In this document: one piece after another, positions 44,473 to 52,965 of the stretch
Numbering within the stretch: position 1 is the stretch's first letter
Layout: every line of letters starts with the position of its first letter
Assembly (NCBI RefSeq): GCF_019084545.1
Contig: NZ_JAHREP010000018.1
Location: forward strand, 1 to 62,361
Source: Marinobacterium ramblicola
GTDB lineage: Bacteria > Pseudomonadota > Gammaproteobacteria > Pseudomonadales > Balneatricaceae
Length of the DNA: 62,361 bases
Direction: 5' to 3'
The notes under the pieces: model-generated
The model's input: only the letters and a program-made list of their open reading frames with translations
Database searches by the model: none
Told to the model about the DNA's origin: nothing
Position numbers and translations under genes: made by a program

Positions 44473-46604
44473 AGCGCAAGTTTTCGGTCATTACTCGCCT
44501 GTCGATACTGCTGACCCTGGTGTCGGCGGTAATCATGATCACATTGATGATGGCGGTGGATGATGCGCTCAAGGAGTATCGCCGGCAATCCGTTCAGGTC
44601 GACCAGAGCTACCTGACCGATACCATGCGCGAACAACTGGAAAGCGACGCCAGTCTGCTGATCAGGGCGTTGGGGGACAATCTCAGCGACGCCATCTACA
44701 GGCAGGATCTGAGCGGCATCGGTAACACACTGGAAAATCTCAGAGACTACCGTGACTTGGACTACATCTATGTCCATGACGCCCAGGGCCGGATAATACA
44801 TGACGGCAGTCCCGCGATTAAACGCTACGGCGAGGATGTCAGCACCCACCTTCCCCCGGGTTCTCACTCCGGGTTACAGTCGCAACTGTATTGGCAGGGG
44901 ATGCATCTCTACCTGCACAGCCCTATCACCGCCGGCGGAGAGCCTTTTGCGGCGATCGCCGTCGGCTTCGACTTCACCGCACCGCTGCAGATCGCTGCCG
45001 AACGCGCGCAGGCACTCGAAGCCAATGAGCGGGAGATGTTTGAGGCGGTGCGTAGCGCGCTGCTGATCGCCTTCATCATCCTGCTGCCCGTCTGCCTGGT
45101 CAGCGCCCGTTTGCTCACCAAGCGTATGCTCACGCCGCTGACTACGCTGACCGAGCGCAGTATCCGCTACGCCAACGGCGAACGTGATCTGAGTTTCGAT
45201 CTGCAGCGCGAGGATGAGCTCGGCCGCCTCGGCCGGGCACTGGAACGGATGCGATTGGGATTGGAAGAGAGCCACGACCAGGTTCACCAGATGGCCTACG
45301 AGGATCCGGTCACCGCGCTGCCCAACCGACGCAGCTTCCAGCACAAGCTCGGTGAGATCATGCACCGCAGCGCCAGCATGGATAACCGTTTTGCCGTGCT
45401 GTTCATCGACCTGGACCACTTCAAGCAGGTCAACGACACCGCGGGCCACGCCCAGGGCGACCAGTTGCTGCGTGAAGTCGCACGTCGGCTCAGCCAGATT
45501 CTCAAGCAACGGCACACCCGTCGTCGGCCACAGCCGTTATTGGCCCGCCTCGGCGGCGACGAGTTCGTGGTATTGCTGCCCGCCATCGAAACCGGGGAGG
45601 AGGCCGCCGAGGTCGCACGCATGCTGTCCGCGGCACTGAACACCCCGTTTCTGCTGTCCGGCCAGTACTTTTCGATCTCCTGCAGTATCGGCATCACCCT
45701 CTATCCCGACGACGGGGTCAGCAGCAGCGAGATTCTGAAACACGCCGATATCGCCATGTATTCGGCCAAACAGCATGGCCGCAATCAGTTCGCCTTCTTC
45801 CAACCGCAGATGACCGAGGAGATACGCGAACGCCTCGAGATCCAGCAGGGGATACGCGAGGCGATCGAGCATGATTATCTGTTCCTCGATTACCAGCCGA
45901 TCTATTGCATGCGCAGCGGCCAGATCAGGGGGGCGGAAGCGCTGCTGCGCTGGAAGCACCCACAGCACGGACTGCTGTCGCCGGCGCGCTTTATCCCGAT
46001 TATCGAGGAGTCGGACCTGATCGAAGATGTGACCCGCTGGGTGGCACAGCGGGCGGTGACGGACCTGCAGTGCCTGCTTGAACTCAGTCCCGGGTTCAGT
46101 CTGTCGATCAATATCTCCGGCGCTGCACTGCACCAGTCCGCGATCTGTGACTTCATCTGCGAACTCAAGCAGCAACGGAACCTGCCGGACGACGCGCTGT
46201 GCATCGAGATCACCGAGACCAGCATGATCACCCACCTGGAGAGCAGCGAGAACGCCCTGCGGCGCTGGAAAGCGAATGGCATCGAGATCTGGATCGACGA
46301 CTTCGGCACCGGCTACTCGTCACTGGCCTACCTGAACAGCCTGTCGATCGACGGCCTGAAGATCGACCGCTCTTTTGTGCACAACCTGATCGACGGCCAT
46401 TCACGCCCGCTGATCGACGCCATGGTCGCCCTGGCCGAGTCGCTGTCGATCGATACCGTCGCCGAAGGGATCGAAACGGAGCAGCAGCATGCGACGCTGC
46501 GCGACATGGGCGTCGACCTGGCCCAGGGGTTCGGACTGGCGCGCCCGATGCCGTTGCACGAGCTGCAGGCCAGGATTCGCCAGGAGGTTCAGGAAACCGC
46601 ATGA
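44469..46604 (+). CDS. Membrane-bound GGDEF-EAL c-di-GMP enzyme with HAMP domain
   Basis: Predicted to make and/or degrade cyclic-di-GMP at the inner membrane. The 711-residue protein has a membrane helix at about residues 10-30, a 165-residue periplasmic sensor region, a second helix (about 198-218), a HAMP linker, and a GGDEF domain with intact LGGDEF (about residue 360). An EAL domain follows with intact EALLRW, the Asn/Glu metal residues in SINISG and EITETS, and DDFGTGYSS, so both activities look possible. The start overlaps the binding-protein gene and the stop overlaps the barrel gene by ATGA, implying one tightly coupled unit. Confidence 0.93.
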   Translation: MKRKFSVITRLSILLTLVSAVIMITLMMAVDDALKEYRRQSVQVDQSYLTDTMREQLESDASLLIRALGDNLSDAIYRQDLSGIGNTLENLRDYRDLDYIYVHDAQGRIIHDGSPAIKRYGEDVSTHLPPGSHSGLQSQLYWQGMHLYLHSPITAGGEPFAAIAVGFDFTAPLQIAAERAQALEANEREMFEAVRSALLIAFIILLPVCLVSARLLTKRMLTPLTTLTERSIRYANGERDLSFDLQREDELGRLGRALERMRLGLEESHDQVHQMAYEDPVTALPNRRSFQHKLGEIMHRSASMDNRFAVLFIDLDHFKQVNDTAGHAQGDQLLREVARRLSQILKQRHTRRRPQPLLARLGGDEFVVLLPAIETGEEAAEVARMLSAALNTPFLLSGQYFSISCSIGITLYPDDGVSSSEILKHADIAMYSAKQHGRNQFAFFQPQMTEEIRERLEIQQGIREAIEHDYLFLDYQPIYCMRSGQIRGAEALLRWKHPQHGLLSPARFIPIIEESDLIEDVTRWVAQRAVTDLQCLLELSPGFSLSINISGAALHQSAICDFICELKQQRNLPDDALCIEITETSMITHLESSENALRRWKANGIEIWIDDFGTGYSSLAYLNSLSIDGLKIDRSFVHNLIDGHSRPLIDAMVALAESLSIDTVAEGIETEQQHATLRDMGVDLAQGFGLARPMPLHELQARIRQEVQETA

Positions 46605-47512
46605 ACTACATCCCCTTCGCGCTACCCCTGCTGATGGTGGCCAGCTCAGTCCTGGCGGTAGAGGGCGAACTCACGACCCGCATAAAATATCTGGACGGCG
46701 CCTCGCGTAGCACCGTCGAATACAAGGCGGACAGCAGTTTCGACCAGCGAGAGGTGCGCCGCAAAGCGCGCTGGGAAAGCGACACCCTGCTCAAAATCGA
46801 ACTGACGCCGGAAGAGGAGTGGCGCTGGAGCGCCCGACTGGGCTACAACAGCCGTCGCACCGTCGACCACAAAAGAACCTTCCGTGAAGATGGCAGCCTG
46901 AAGAAGGACAAAACCCGCACCGAGTGGCGCCAATACCCCTATGCAGGCCTGGGTCTGCGCTATGATTACGGCTCCCAGCTTGGTGGAGATGCCTGGTCCC
47001 TGCGCCTGTATCACGACCGCTTTTTCGATGTGGACTACCACTCCAGCGATCTGGCGAGCGACGCCAAACCTATAGCCGGGCGCGGCACCGGGTACGAATC
47101 GGAAGTAAGTATTCGGGCGGAATATATGACGCCCTGGTACAGCCTGTATCTACTGCCGAAACTGAGCCTGACCCATACCCGCTTCAGCGCCTGGACCAAC
47201 ACCGCCCAGGATGAGGTCGAAAAGGCGGAACAGGAGCTGCAGTACGAAGCCAAACTCTGGCTTGACTGGATCACGCCGATGGCCGGCTGGGAACTGATCG
47301 CGGGCCCCAGCTGGCAGTTGGAGGAGCAAGCCGAACGCGACCATGGCGAAGCCTGGCAATGGGAGGACAAGGAGCAGTGGCTGGCCACAGTCAGACTTGA
47401 GTATGAGTCGCCTGCACCCGGATTCGAGATGGAGCTGCAGGCCGAACACTGGCTCAACGGCCCTGACCGGCACGACACGCGATACAAGGTGGAACTCAGC
47501 TACGAGTTCTGA
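46601..47512 (+). CDS. Predicted outer-membrane beta-barrel protein
   Basis: A 303-residue precursor with a short signal peptide (cleavage near VLAV, residue 19). The mature sequence consists of alternating hydrophobic/polar strands rich in Trp, Tyr and Arg, joined by charged turns, and ends in the canonical C-terminal strand with terminal Phe (YKVELSYEF) needed for BAM-dependent assembly. No family recognised. The ATG overlaps the stop of the GGDEF-EAL gene (ATGA), so barrel, enzyme and binding protein are co-translated. A role as the outer-membrane output or ligand entry route of that module is inference. Confidence 0.75.
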   Translation: MNYIPFALPLLMVASSVLAVEGELTTRIKYLDGASRSTVEYKADSSFDQREVRRKARWESDTLLKIELTPEEEWRWSARLGYNSRRTVDHKRTFREDGSLKKDKTRTEWRQYPYAGLGLRYDYGSQLGGDAWSLRLYHDRFFDVDYHSSDLASDAKPIAGRGTGYESEVSIRAEYMTPWYSLYLLPKLSLTHTRFSAWTNTAQDEVEKAEQELQYEAKLWLDWITPMAGWELIAGPSWQLEEQAERDHGEAWQWEDKEQWLATVRLEYESPAPGFEMELQAEHWLNGPDRHDTRYKVELSYEF

Positions 47513-47572
47513 TCCAGCATCAGGCCCGGCGCAGGAGGTGTCGGGCAGAACCGTGAACAAGGAGAGACAAGG

Positions 47573-48427
47573 ATGTCACCCAGCACACCCCATCTAAGCG
47601 CGGCCCTCGCGCTTGTCGCGACTCCGGCAATCGTCATCGCCGCGCCCGCACCGGCACTGATGAGTGCCCAAACGCTGTTACCCGATCAGCAGATCGAAAC
47701 CGCCGACTACCTGGTCAGTGAAAAGCTCGATGGCGTGCGCGCGCGCTGGACAGGACAGGAGCTGCTTACCCGCAGTGGCGAGCCGATAGCGGCACCGGAC
47801 TGGTTCACCCGCAATCTGCTGCCCATCGAACTGGATGGCGAACTCTGGCTAGGCCGCAGCCGGTTCGACGAACTCAGCGCGCTGATCAGGCGCCAAGAGA
47901 GCACAGACGATCAATGGCGGGAGGTCAGCTTCATGCTGTTCGATCTGCCCCGACATCCGGGAACCTTCGGCGAGCGCCATGCAGCCCTGCAGACCCTGAT
48001 CTCAGCTGTGGATAACCCCAATATCCGCGTAATCGAACAACGCCAGACGCCAAGCCCGGAACAGTTGCCACTGTTGCTGGACCAGATCCAGCGTATGGGG
48101 GGAGAGGGGCTGATGCTGCATCACACCTCGGCCCGCTATATCCACGGCCGCAGCGAACTGCTGCTGAAGTACAAGGGCTATCAGGACGCCGAGGCCAGAG
48201 TGATCGGCTACACCGACGGCAACGGCAAGTACGCAGGGATGACCGGAGCACTGATCGTCGAAACCGACACGGGCCTGCGCTTTCGTATCGGATCGGGGCT
48301 GAGCGATGTCGAACGCGAAAATCCACCTCCCATCGGCTCTACCGTCACCTACCGCTACAACGGCCTGACCAACCACGGCAAGCCTCGGTTTGCGCGGTTT
48401 ATGCGGGTGTACGATTCAGCATGGTAG
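47573..48427 (+). CDS. Exported ATP-dependent DNA ligase (Lig E type)
   Basis: Minimal ATP-dependent DNA ligase with an apparent signal peptide (hydrophobic residues about 8-28, cleavage near APAP), so probably periplasmic. The 284-residue protein has the nucleotidyl-transferase motif I EKLDGVRARW (Lys about residue 50 binds AMP), motif III ELDGELWLGR, motif IV EGLMLHH, motif V LLKYKGYQDAEA, and a C-terminal OB-fold ending GKPRFARFMRV. Such ligases lack extra DNA-binding domains and occur in competent proteobacteria. It is 60 bases after the barrel gene on the same strand. Confidence 0.88.
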   Translation: MSPSTPHLSAALALVATPAIVIAAPAPALMSAQTLLPDQQIETADYLVSEKLDGVRARWTGQELLTRSGEPIAAPDWFTRNLLPIELDGELWLGRSRFDELSALIRRQESTDDQWREVSFMLFDLPRHPGTFGERHAALQTLISAVDNPNIRVIEQRQTPSPEQLPLLLDQIQRMGGEGLMLHHTSARYIHGRSELLLKYKGYQDAEARVIGYTDGNGKYAGMTGALIVETDTGLRFRIGSGLSDVERENPPPIGSTVTYRYNGLTNHGKPRFARFMRVYDSAW

Positions 48428-48435
48428 AAGCGTCT

Positions 48436-48673
48436 GGCTAAAGGCACAGCTCCGCCGACACGCCGTAAACCCATCCATGGGGGCTCTGCCGCGCCATCCA
48501 TGGCGCGGAAGGTCGGCAGAGCTGCACCTTTAGCCATCCTCGGCGACCCTGTGGCCGACTGCGAACCTGCCGAGGAAGCCGTAGAGGGTCGTTTCACTGA
48601 CCCTCTGCGACATGGATGTCGCAGTGGAGCCCCCAGGGATGGGTTTACGGCGCGTCAGTGAAACGACCCTCTA
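48436..48673. repeat. Compound nested inverted-repeat element
   Basis: About 240 bases between convergent ligase and hisF genes, almost entirely made of paired repeats. 48436-48459 pairs with 48512-48535 (21 of 24). 48461-48486 pairs with 48627-48652 (25 of 26). 48582-48601 pairs perfectly with 48654-48673. Local hairpins GCGCCATCCATGGCGC (48491-48506), TGCGACATGGATGTCGCA (48606-48623) and CCTCGGC/GCCGAGG (48538-48575) fill the rest. The 48428-48761 gap holds no gene. It looks like two units of an intergenic palindromic (REP/MITE-like) repeat in opposite orientation; no other copy was noticed in the window. Confidence 0.75.
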
Positions 48674-48712
48674 TGGCTGACGAACCACCTAAGTCACAGC
48701 ACACCAGAAACG

Positions 48713-48733
48713 AAAAAGGCCCCTTACGGAGCC
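48713..48733 (-). terminator. Intrinsic terminator of the hisBHAF operon
   Basis: Minus strand GGCTCC-GTAA-GGGGCC (48733-48718, one G-U pair) followed by five T residues at 48717-48713, 28 bases after the hisF stop. Confidence 0.7.
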
Positions 48734-48761
48734 TCTAACAGATCACATTGCCACTGCAATG

Positions 48762-49535
48762 TCAGAGCCGCACCTCGATCCCGTGCTCGCGCATATACTG
48801 CTTGGCCTGGGGGATGGTGTACTCGTTGAAGTGGAAGATCGACGCCGCCAGCACCGCATCCGCCTTGCCCTCGATGCAGCCCTCGACCAGATGATCCAGG
48901 TTGCCGACGCCGCCGGAGGCGATCACCGGCACATGCACCGCTTCGGAGATGGCACGGGTGACACCGAGATCGTAGCCGTTCTTGACCCCGTCCTGATCCA
49001 TCGAGGTCAGCAAAATCTCGCCGGCGCCGTACTCGACCATCTTTTTCGCCCACTCCACGGCATCCAGCCCGGTCGGCTTGCGCCCACCGTGGGTAAAAAT
49101 CTCCCAGCGGTCCGGTTCGCCCTCGGCGGAGACCTTCTTGGCATCGATGGCGACGACGATGCACTGGCTGCCGAAACGCTGGGCCGCCTCGCGCACGAAC
49201 TCGGGGTTGAACACCGCCGCGGTGTTGATCGACACCTTGTCGGCACCGGCGTTGAGCATCTTGCGGATATCCTCGCAGCTGCGGATGCCGCCGCCGACGG
49301 TGAGCGGGATAAACACCTGGGATGCCATCCGCTCCACGGTATGCACCATGGTGTCGCGCCCCTCGTGGCTGGCGGTGATATCAAGGAAAGTGATCTCGTC
49401 GGCACCCTGCTCGTCGTAGCGCTTGGCCACTTCGACCGGATCACCGGCATCACGGATATCGAGGAACTTCACGCCCTTGACCACGCGGCCGTTCTCGACG
49501 TCGAGACAGGGGATGATGCGTTTTGCCAGTGCCAT
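48762..49535 (-). CDS. hisF: Imidazole glycerol phosphate synthase, cyclase subunit
   Basis: Makes imidazole glycerol phosphate and AICAR from PRFAR, using ammonia delivered by HisH. The 257-residue (beta/alpha)8 barrel starts [16 protein letters not shown] with the catalytic Asp (about residue 11). It shows the second half-barrel Asp in LTSMDQDG (about residue 131), and phosphate-binding Gly loops VGGGIRS and IASGGVGN. It is the last gene of hisB-hisH-hisA-hisF, followed by a terminator. Confidence 0.97.
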   Translation of the reverse strand: MALAKRIIPCLDVENGRVVKGVKFLDIRDAGDPVEVAKRYDEQGADEITFLDITASHEGRDTMVHTVERMASQVFIPLTVGGGIRSCEDIRKMLNAGADKVSINTAAVFNPEFVREAAQRFGSQCIVVAIDAKKVSAEGEPDRWEIFTHGGRKPTGLDAVEWAKKMVEYGAGEILLTSMDQDGVKNGYDLGVTRAISEAVHVPVIASGGVGNLDHLVEGCIEGKADAVLAASIFHFNEYTIPQAKQYMREHGIEVRL

Positions 49536-49550
49536 GGAACTGCCCTCTGC

Positions 49551-50291
49551 TTAGTTGCCGGTCAGCGAGTCGCTGAGCTGCTGCGCCTCGGCCACGTCCA
49601 GCGTGCCCTCGTAGATGGCACGGCCGGTGATGGCGCCGAGGATGCCCTGATCGGCAACGGCTGCCAGTTTACGGATATCCTCGATGTCGGTGACACCGCC
49701 GGAGGCGATCACCGGAATACCGGCTTCGCGCGCCAGCTCGACGGTAGCCTCGACGTTGACGCCCTGCATCATGCCGTCACGGCTGATATCGGTATAGACA
49801 ATGGCACTGACGCCGTCGTTGCGAAATCTCTTCGCCAGATCCACCGCCTTGACGTCGGTGACCTCGGCCCAGCCGTCGATAGCAACATAACCGTCCTGCG
49901 CATCCAGGCCGACAATGATGTGGCCGGGGAACCGCTTGCACATCTCGGTGACGAACTCAGGCTCCTTTACCGCCTTGGTGCCGATGATCACGTAGTCGAC
50001 ACCGGCGTCCAGGTAAGCCTGGATGATTTCGGCAGAGCGGATGCCACCGCCGATCTGGATCGGCAGATCCGGGTAGGCCCTGGCGATGGCGTTGACGATC
50101 TCGCCGTTGACCGGGTTACCGGCAAAGGCGCCGTTCAAGTCCACCAGGTGCAGGCGGCGGCAGCCGGCCTCGACCCACTTGGCGGCCATATCGACCGGGT
50201 TGTCGGAAAACACGGTGGAGTCGTCCATGCGGCCCTGGCGCAGGCGTACGCACTTGCCATCCTTGAGGTCGATCGCGGGGATAATCAGCAT
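49551..50291 (-). CDS. hisA: ProFAR isomerase HisA
   Basis: Isomerises ProFAR to PRFAR in histidine synthesis. The 246-residue barrel protein begins [20 protein letters not shown], with the catalytic Asp in AIDLKDG (about residue 8). The opposing Asp lies in YTDISRDGM, and phosphate loops are IGGGIRS and IASGGVTD. It sits between hisH (38 bases upstream) and hisF (15 bases downstream). Confidence 0.97.
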   Translation of the reverse strand: MLIIPAIDLKDGKCVRLRQGRMDDSTVFSDNPVDMAAKWVEAGCRRLHLVDLNGAFAGNPVNGEIVNAIARAYPDLPIQIGGGIRSAEIIQAYLDAGVDYVIIGTKAVKEPEFVTEMCKRFPGHIIVGLDAQDGYVAIDGWAEVTDVKAVDLAKRFRNDGVSAIVYTDISRDGMMQGVNVEATVELAREAGIPVIASGGVTDIEDIRKLAAVADQGILGAITGRAIYEGTLDVAEAQQLSDSLTGN

Positions 50292-50329
50292 TGTGGATAA
50301 AACCTTGAAAGTCTTGCGTGTCGGGCCGC

Positions 50330-50977
50330 TCAGAAGCGGCCGTCCCAGTTAAGGAAGTTCTTCAGCAGCTGCAGGCCGGCGGTATGGCTCTTTTCCGGGT
50401 GGAACTGCACGGCAAACACGTTTTTGTGCGCCAGCGCCACATCGAAGTCGACACCGTAATTGCAGGTCGCCGCCACCTGGCCGCGGTTGGCCAGCTTGAC
50501 GTAGTAGCTGTGTACGAAATAGAAGCGGGTGCCGTTGTCGATGTCGGCCCAGAGCGGGTGATCGATACTCTGCTGCACCTGGTTCCAGCCCATGTGCGGC
50601 ACTTTCAGACGCTCGCCGCTCTGATCGCGCAGATCGTCGCCGAAGAAGTTGACCCGGCCCTCGAACTCGCCCAGGCAGTCGATGCCAGCGTTCTCCTCGG
50701 AGAACTGCACCAGTGCCTGGTAACCGACACAGATACCGAGGAACGGCTTGCCGGAGGCGATCGCCTCGCGCACCTCTCTGTCCACACCGAGGCGACGGAT
50801 CTCGGCCATACAGTCGCGGATCGCGCCGACACCGGGCAGCAGCACCCGGTCAGCGCTGCGCACCTGCTCGGGATCGGCGGTGACGCGCACCTCGACGCCG
50901 GGCTGCACATGCTCCAGCGCCTTGGCCACGGAGTGCAGGTTGCCCATGCCGTAATCGATGACTGCAATGCTGCTCAT
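50330..50977 (-). CDS. hisH: Imidazole glycerol phosphate synthase, glutaminase subunit
   Basis: Class I glutamine amidotransferase that hydrolyses glutamine and channels ammonia to HisF. The 215-residue protein starts with [14 protein letters not shown]. It has the nucleophile Cys in [12 protein letters not shown] (about residue 81), the oxyanion-type motif LPGVGA, and the catalytic His-x-Glu in VQFHPEKSH (about residues 190-198). It begins three bases after hisB. Confidence 0.97.
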   Translation of the reverse strand: MSSIAVIDYGMGNLHSVAKALEHVQPGVEVRVTADPEQVRSADRVLLPGVGAIRDCMAEIRRLGVDREVREAIASGKPFLGICVGYQALVQFSEENAGIDCLGEFEGRVNFFGDDLRDQSGERLKVPHMGWNQVQQSIDHPLWADIDNGTRFYFVHSYYVKLANRGQVAATCNYGVDFDVALAHKNVFAVQFHPEKSHTAGLQLLKNFLNWDGRF

Positions 50978-50980
50978 GAC

Positions 50981-51574
50981 TTACAGGCACCCCTTGGTCG
51001 ACGGCATGATGTCGGCGGCACGGGCGTCCACCTCCAGCGCCATGCGCAGGGCACGTCCAAACGCCTTGAAGATCGTCTCCGCCTGATGGTGGGTGTTCTT
51101 GCCCTTCAGGTTGTCGATATGCAAGGTAACGCCCGCGTGGTTGACAAAGCCGTGGAAGAACTCGCTGAACAGGTCGACGTCGAAACCGCCAACGCGGCCG
51201 CGAACAAACTCCACGTCCATCGCCAGCCCGGGACGACCGGAGAAGTCGATCACCACGCGGGACAGCGCTTCATCCAGCGGCACGTAGGCGTGACCGTAGC
51301 GGCGGATACCCTTCTTGTCACCCACCGCCTGCTTGAACGCCTGGCCCAGGGTGATGCCGATATCCTCCACCGTGTGGTGATCGTCGATATGCAGGTCGCC
51401 GATGGCGTTGATCTCCATATCGATCAGGCCATGACGGGCGATCTGATCCATCATGTGGTCAAGGAAAGGGACTCCGGTATCGGCCTCGAACTGGCCTGTG
51501 CCATCGAGGTTGATCGATACGGTGATCTGGGTTTCCAGAGTGTTGCGGGTCACTCTGGCAGTACGATCGGCCAT
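50981..51574 (-). CDS. hisB: Imidazoleglycerol-phosphate dehydratase
   Basis: Dehydrates imidazole glycerol phosphate. The 197-residue protein is the monofunctional enzyme, without the N-terminal histidinol-phosphatase of enteric HisB. It carries the two manganese-binding motifs [13 protein letters not shown] (about residues 37-49) and [14 protein letters not shown] (about 66-79), with their repeat equivalents in the second half ([26 protein letters not shown]). It is the first gene of the hisBHAF operon. Confidence 0.97.
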   Translation of the reverse strand: MADRTARVTRNTLETQITVSINLDGTGQFEADTGVPFLDHMMDQIARHGLIDMEINAIGDLHIDDHHTVEDIGITLGQAFKQAVGDKKGIRRYGHAYVPLDEALSRVVIDFSGRPGLAMDVEFVRGRVGGFDVDLFSEFFHGFVNHAGVTLHIDNLKGKNTHHQAETIFKAFGRALRMALEVDARAADIMPSTKGCL

Positions 51575-51617
51575 CTCTGTCTCCGCCGTTGCGCGTGGTT
51601 TGCATTAAGAAACGCAC

Positions 51618-51646
51618 ATTATACAGACAACCGGGCCACAACGGCA
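51618..51646 (-). promoter_or_regulatory. Candidate promoter of hisBHAF
   Basis: A perfect -10 TATAAT on the minus strand (51623-51618), 44 bases before the hisB start. The -35 at 17 bases (TGCCGT, 51646-51641) is poor, so activity may depend on other contacts. No leader peptide rich in His was seen. Confidence 0.45.
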
Positions 51647-51680
51647 GATCAAGGGGCAGGTTAAGACAGGGTGATTCGGC

Positions 51681-52799
51681 TCAGTAATGACTCAGTTTGA
51701 ACGCCATCATCTGCTCGTCGATCGGCTTCATGATCACCTCGTCCACACCCATACCGATCACCAGCTCCACCTTCTCCCGATCCCCCGGCTGCGCCATGAC
51801 GAAGAGTTTCGCGCGTGACAGCGACGGTGAGCTTTTTATCTTCTTGATCAGGTGGAAGGCGGGCATGTCGGGCAGGGTCAGGTCGAGCATGATGATATCG
51901 GCGCTGAGCGCATCCGCCTCGCGCGCGAAGTCGCTGCCGTAACTGAAACAGACTGAGTCACAGTCGTTCTTCTCCAGCGCCAGCACCAGCTCCTGCAACG
52001 AGTTCACATTATCCTCAATGACAATAACCCGCTTGTGGCGCGGCGGCATCTCTGGGTGTTCGCGCCCGATCGATACCCGCTGATCGATGGCGATCTCGGC
52101 CGCCTCGGCGGTCACCTGCTTCACCCGCTGTATCGCCTCGCTGACATTGGAGTGGATCGGACGGTGCACCAGATCGTCCGAATGCCGGTTTATCAACTCC
52201 CCGGCGCTCCCTTGACCGCTGCCGATCTGGCTCTCCACCGTCTTGCCCAGCGCTTCCATCGCCAAGGTGATGGTTTCACTCAGCCGCTGAAGCATCTCGG
52301 TGTTGATGCCGGTGATCTGGGTATCCGCATGCGCGATCTGCTCCAGCGAATCACATACGGCGCTGATCGAAGAGGGCTTCATCACGCCCATCTTGCCGTC
52401 ATCCTGCAACGCCTTGAGCTGCTTGAAACGCAACAATAGATGGTAGGGATCGTACAGGGGGTGGGCAACATAGTAGTCATTGAACAGCCCCTTGCGACAA
52501 AGCTGGAACGCCTGCTTGACTTCGTTGCGGTCACACAGCAGCAGGGTTGAACGTATATATTGCTCGATATGGGGGTCGGTCTTGAGCAGGCGGAAGTAGG
52601 CCACCTCACTCTGCTCGATCGAGGCCAGGCCAAAAATCAGCACACTGATCGGTCGCTCGTGCGCACGACGAAGCAGGTCATCAACATTGCTGATCACCTT
52701 GAAATCGCGGCAGCTCTTGCTGAGGATCTCCACCATCTGCTCACGCTTCTGGCGGGATTCGACCAGCAAAACTACCGAAAAACCTGGTCCTACAGACAT
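51681..52799 (-). CDS. Double-receiver response-regulator-like protein
   Basis: A 372-residue cytoplasmic protein with two receiver folds and no recognisable output domain. The N-terminal receiver (about residues 5-130) is degenerate: the phospho-acceptor position reads LIFGLAS with no Asp. A helical linker (about 150-245) follows, then an intact C-terminal receiver (about 255-372) with VIEDN, LDLTLPDMPAF (acceptor Asp) and VIMKP. Start ATG 52797-52799 follows AGGGA. It lies alone between hisB and divergent asmA, with no kinase gene nearby. Role unknown; sequestration or relay of phosphate between partners is possible. Confidence 0.75.
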   Translation of the reverse strand: MSVGPGFSVVLLVESRQKREQMVEILSKSCRDFKVISNVDDLLRRAHERPISVLIFGLASIEQSEVAYFRLLKTDPHIEQYIRSTLLLCDRNEVKQAFQLCRKGLFNDYYVAHPLYDPYHLLLRFKQLKALQDDGKMGVMKPSSISAVCDSLEQIAHADTQITGINTEMLQRLSETITLAMEALGKTVESQIGSGQGSAGELINRHSDDLVHRPIHSNVSEAIQRVKQVTAEAAEIAIDQRVSIGREHPEMPPRHKRVIVIEDNVNSLQELVLALEKNDCDSVCFSYGSDFAREADALSADIIMLDLTLPDMPAFHLIKKIKSSPSLSRAKLFVMAQPGDREKVELVIGMGVDEVIMKPIDEQMMAFKLSHY

Positions 52800-52965
52800 A
52801 GCACCATCCCTGTCTATAAACACGTTGCGACTGACTCCGTTAGGGCAGTTTACCCGATAAACCCAGTTTAGCAGTACAGCCCGGTTGATTTTGGTCAAAA
52901 CCGGGAGCTATTGGCTACAATGGCAGTCTTATTATAAAGACCGCTGCAGACAGGACCCTCGACGC

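Noticed and set aside
48436..48673. CRISPR array in the repeat region
   Set aside because: The repeats are inverted and unequal in length with no regular spacers; no cas gene is nearby.
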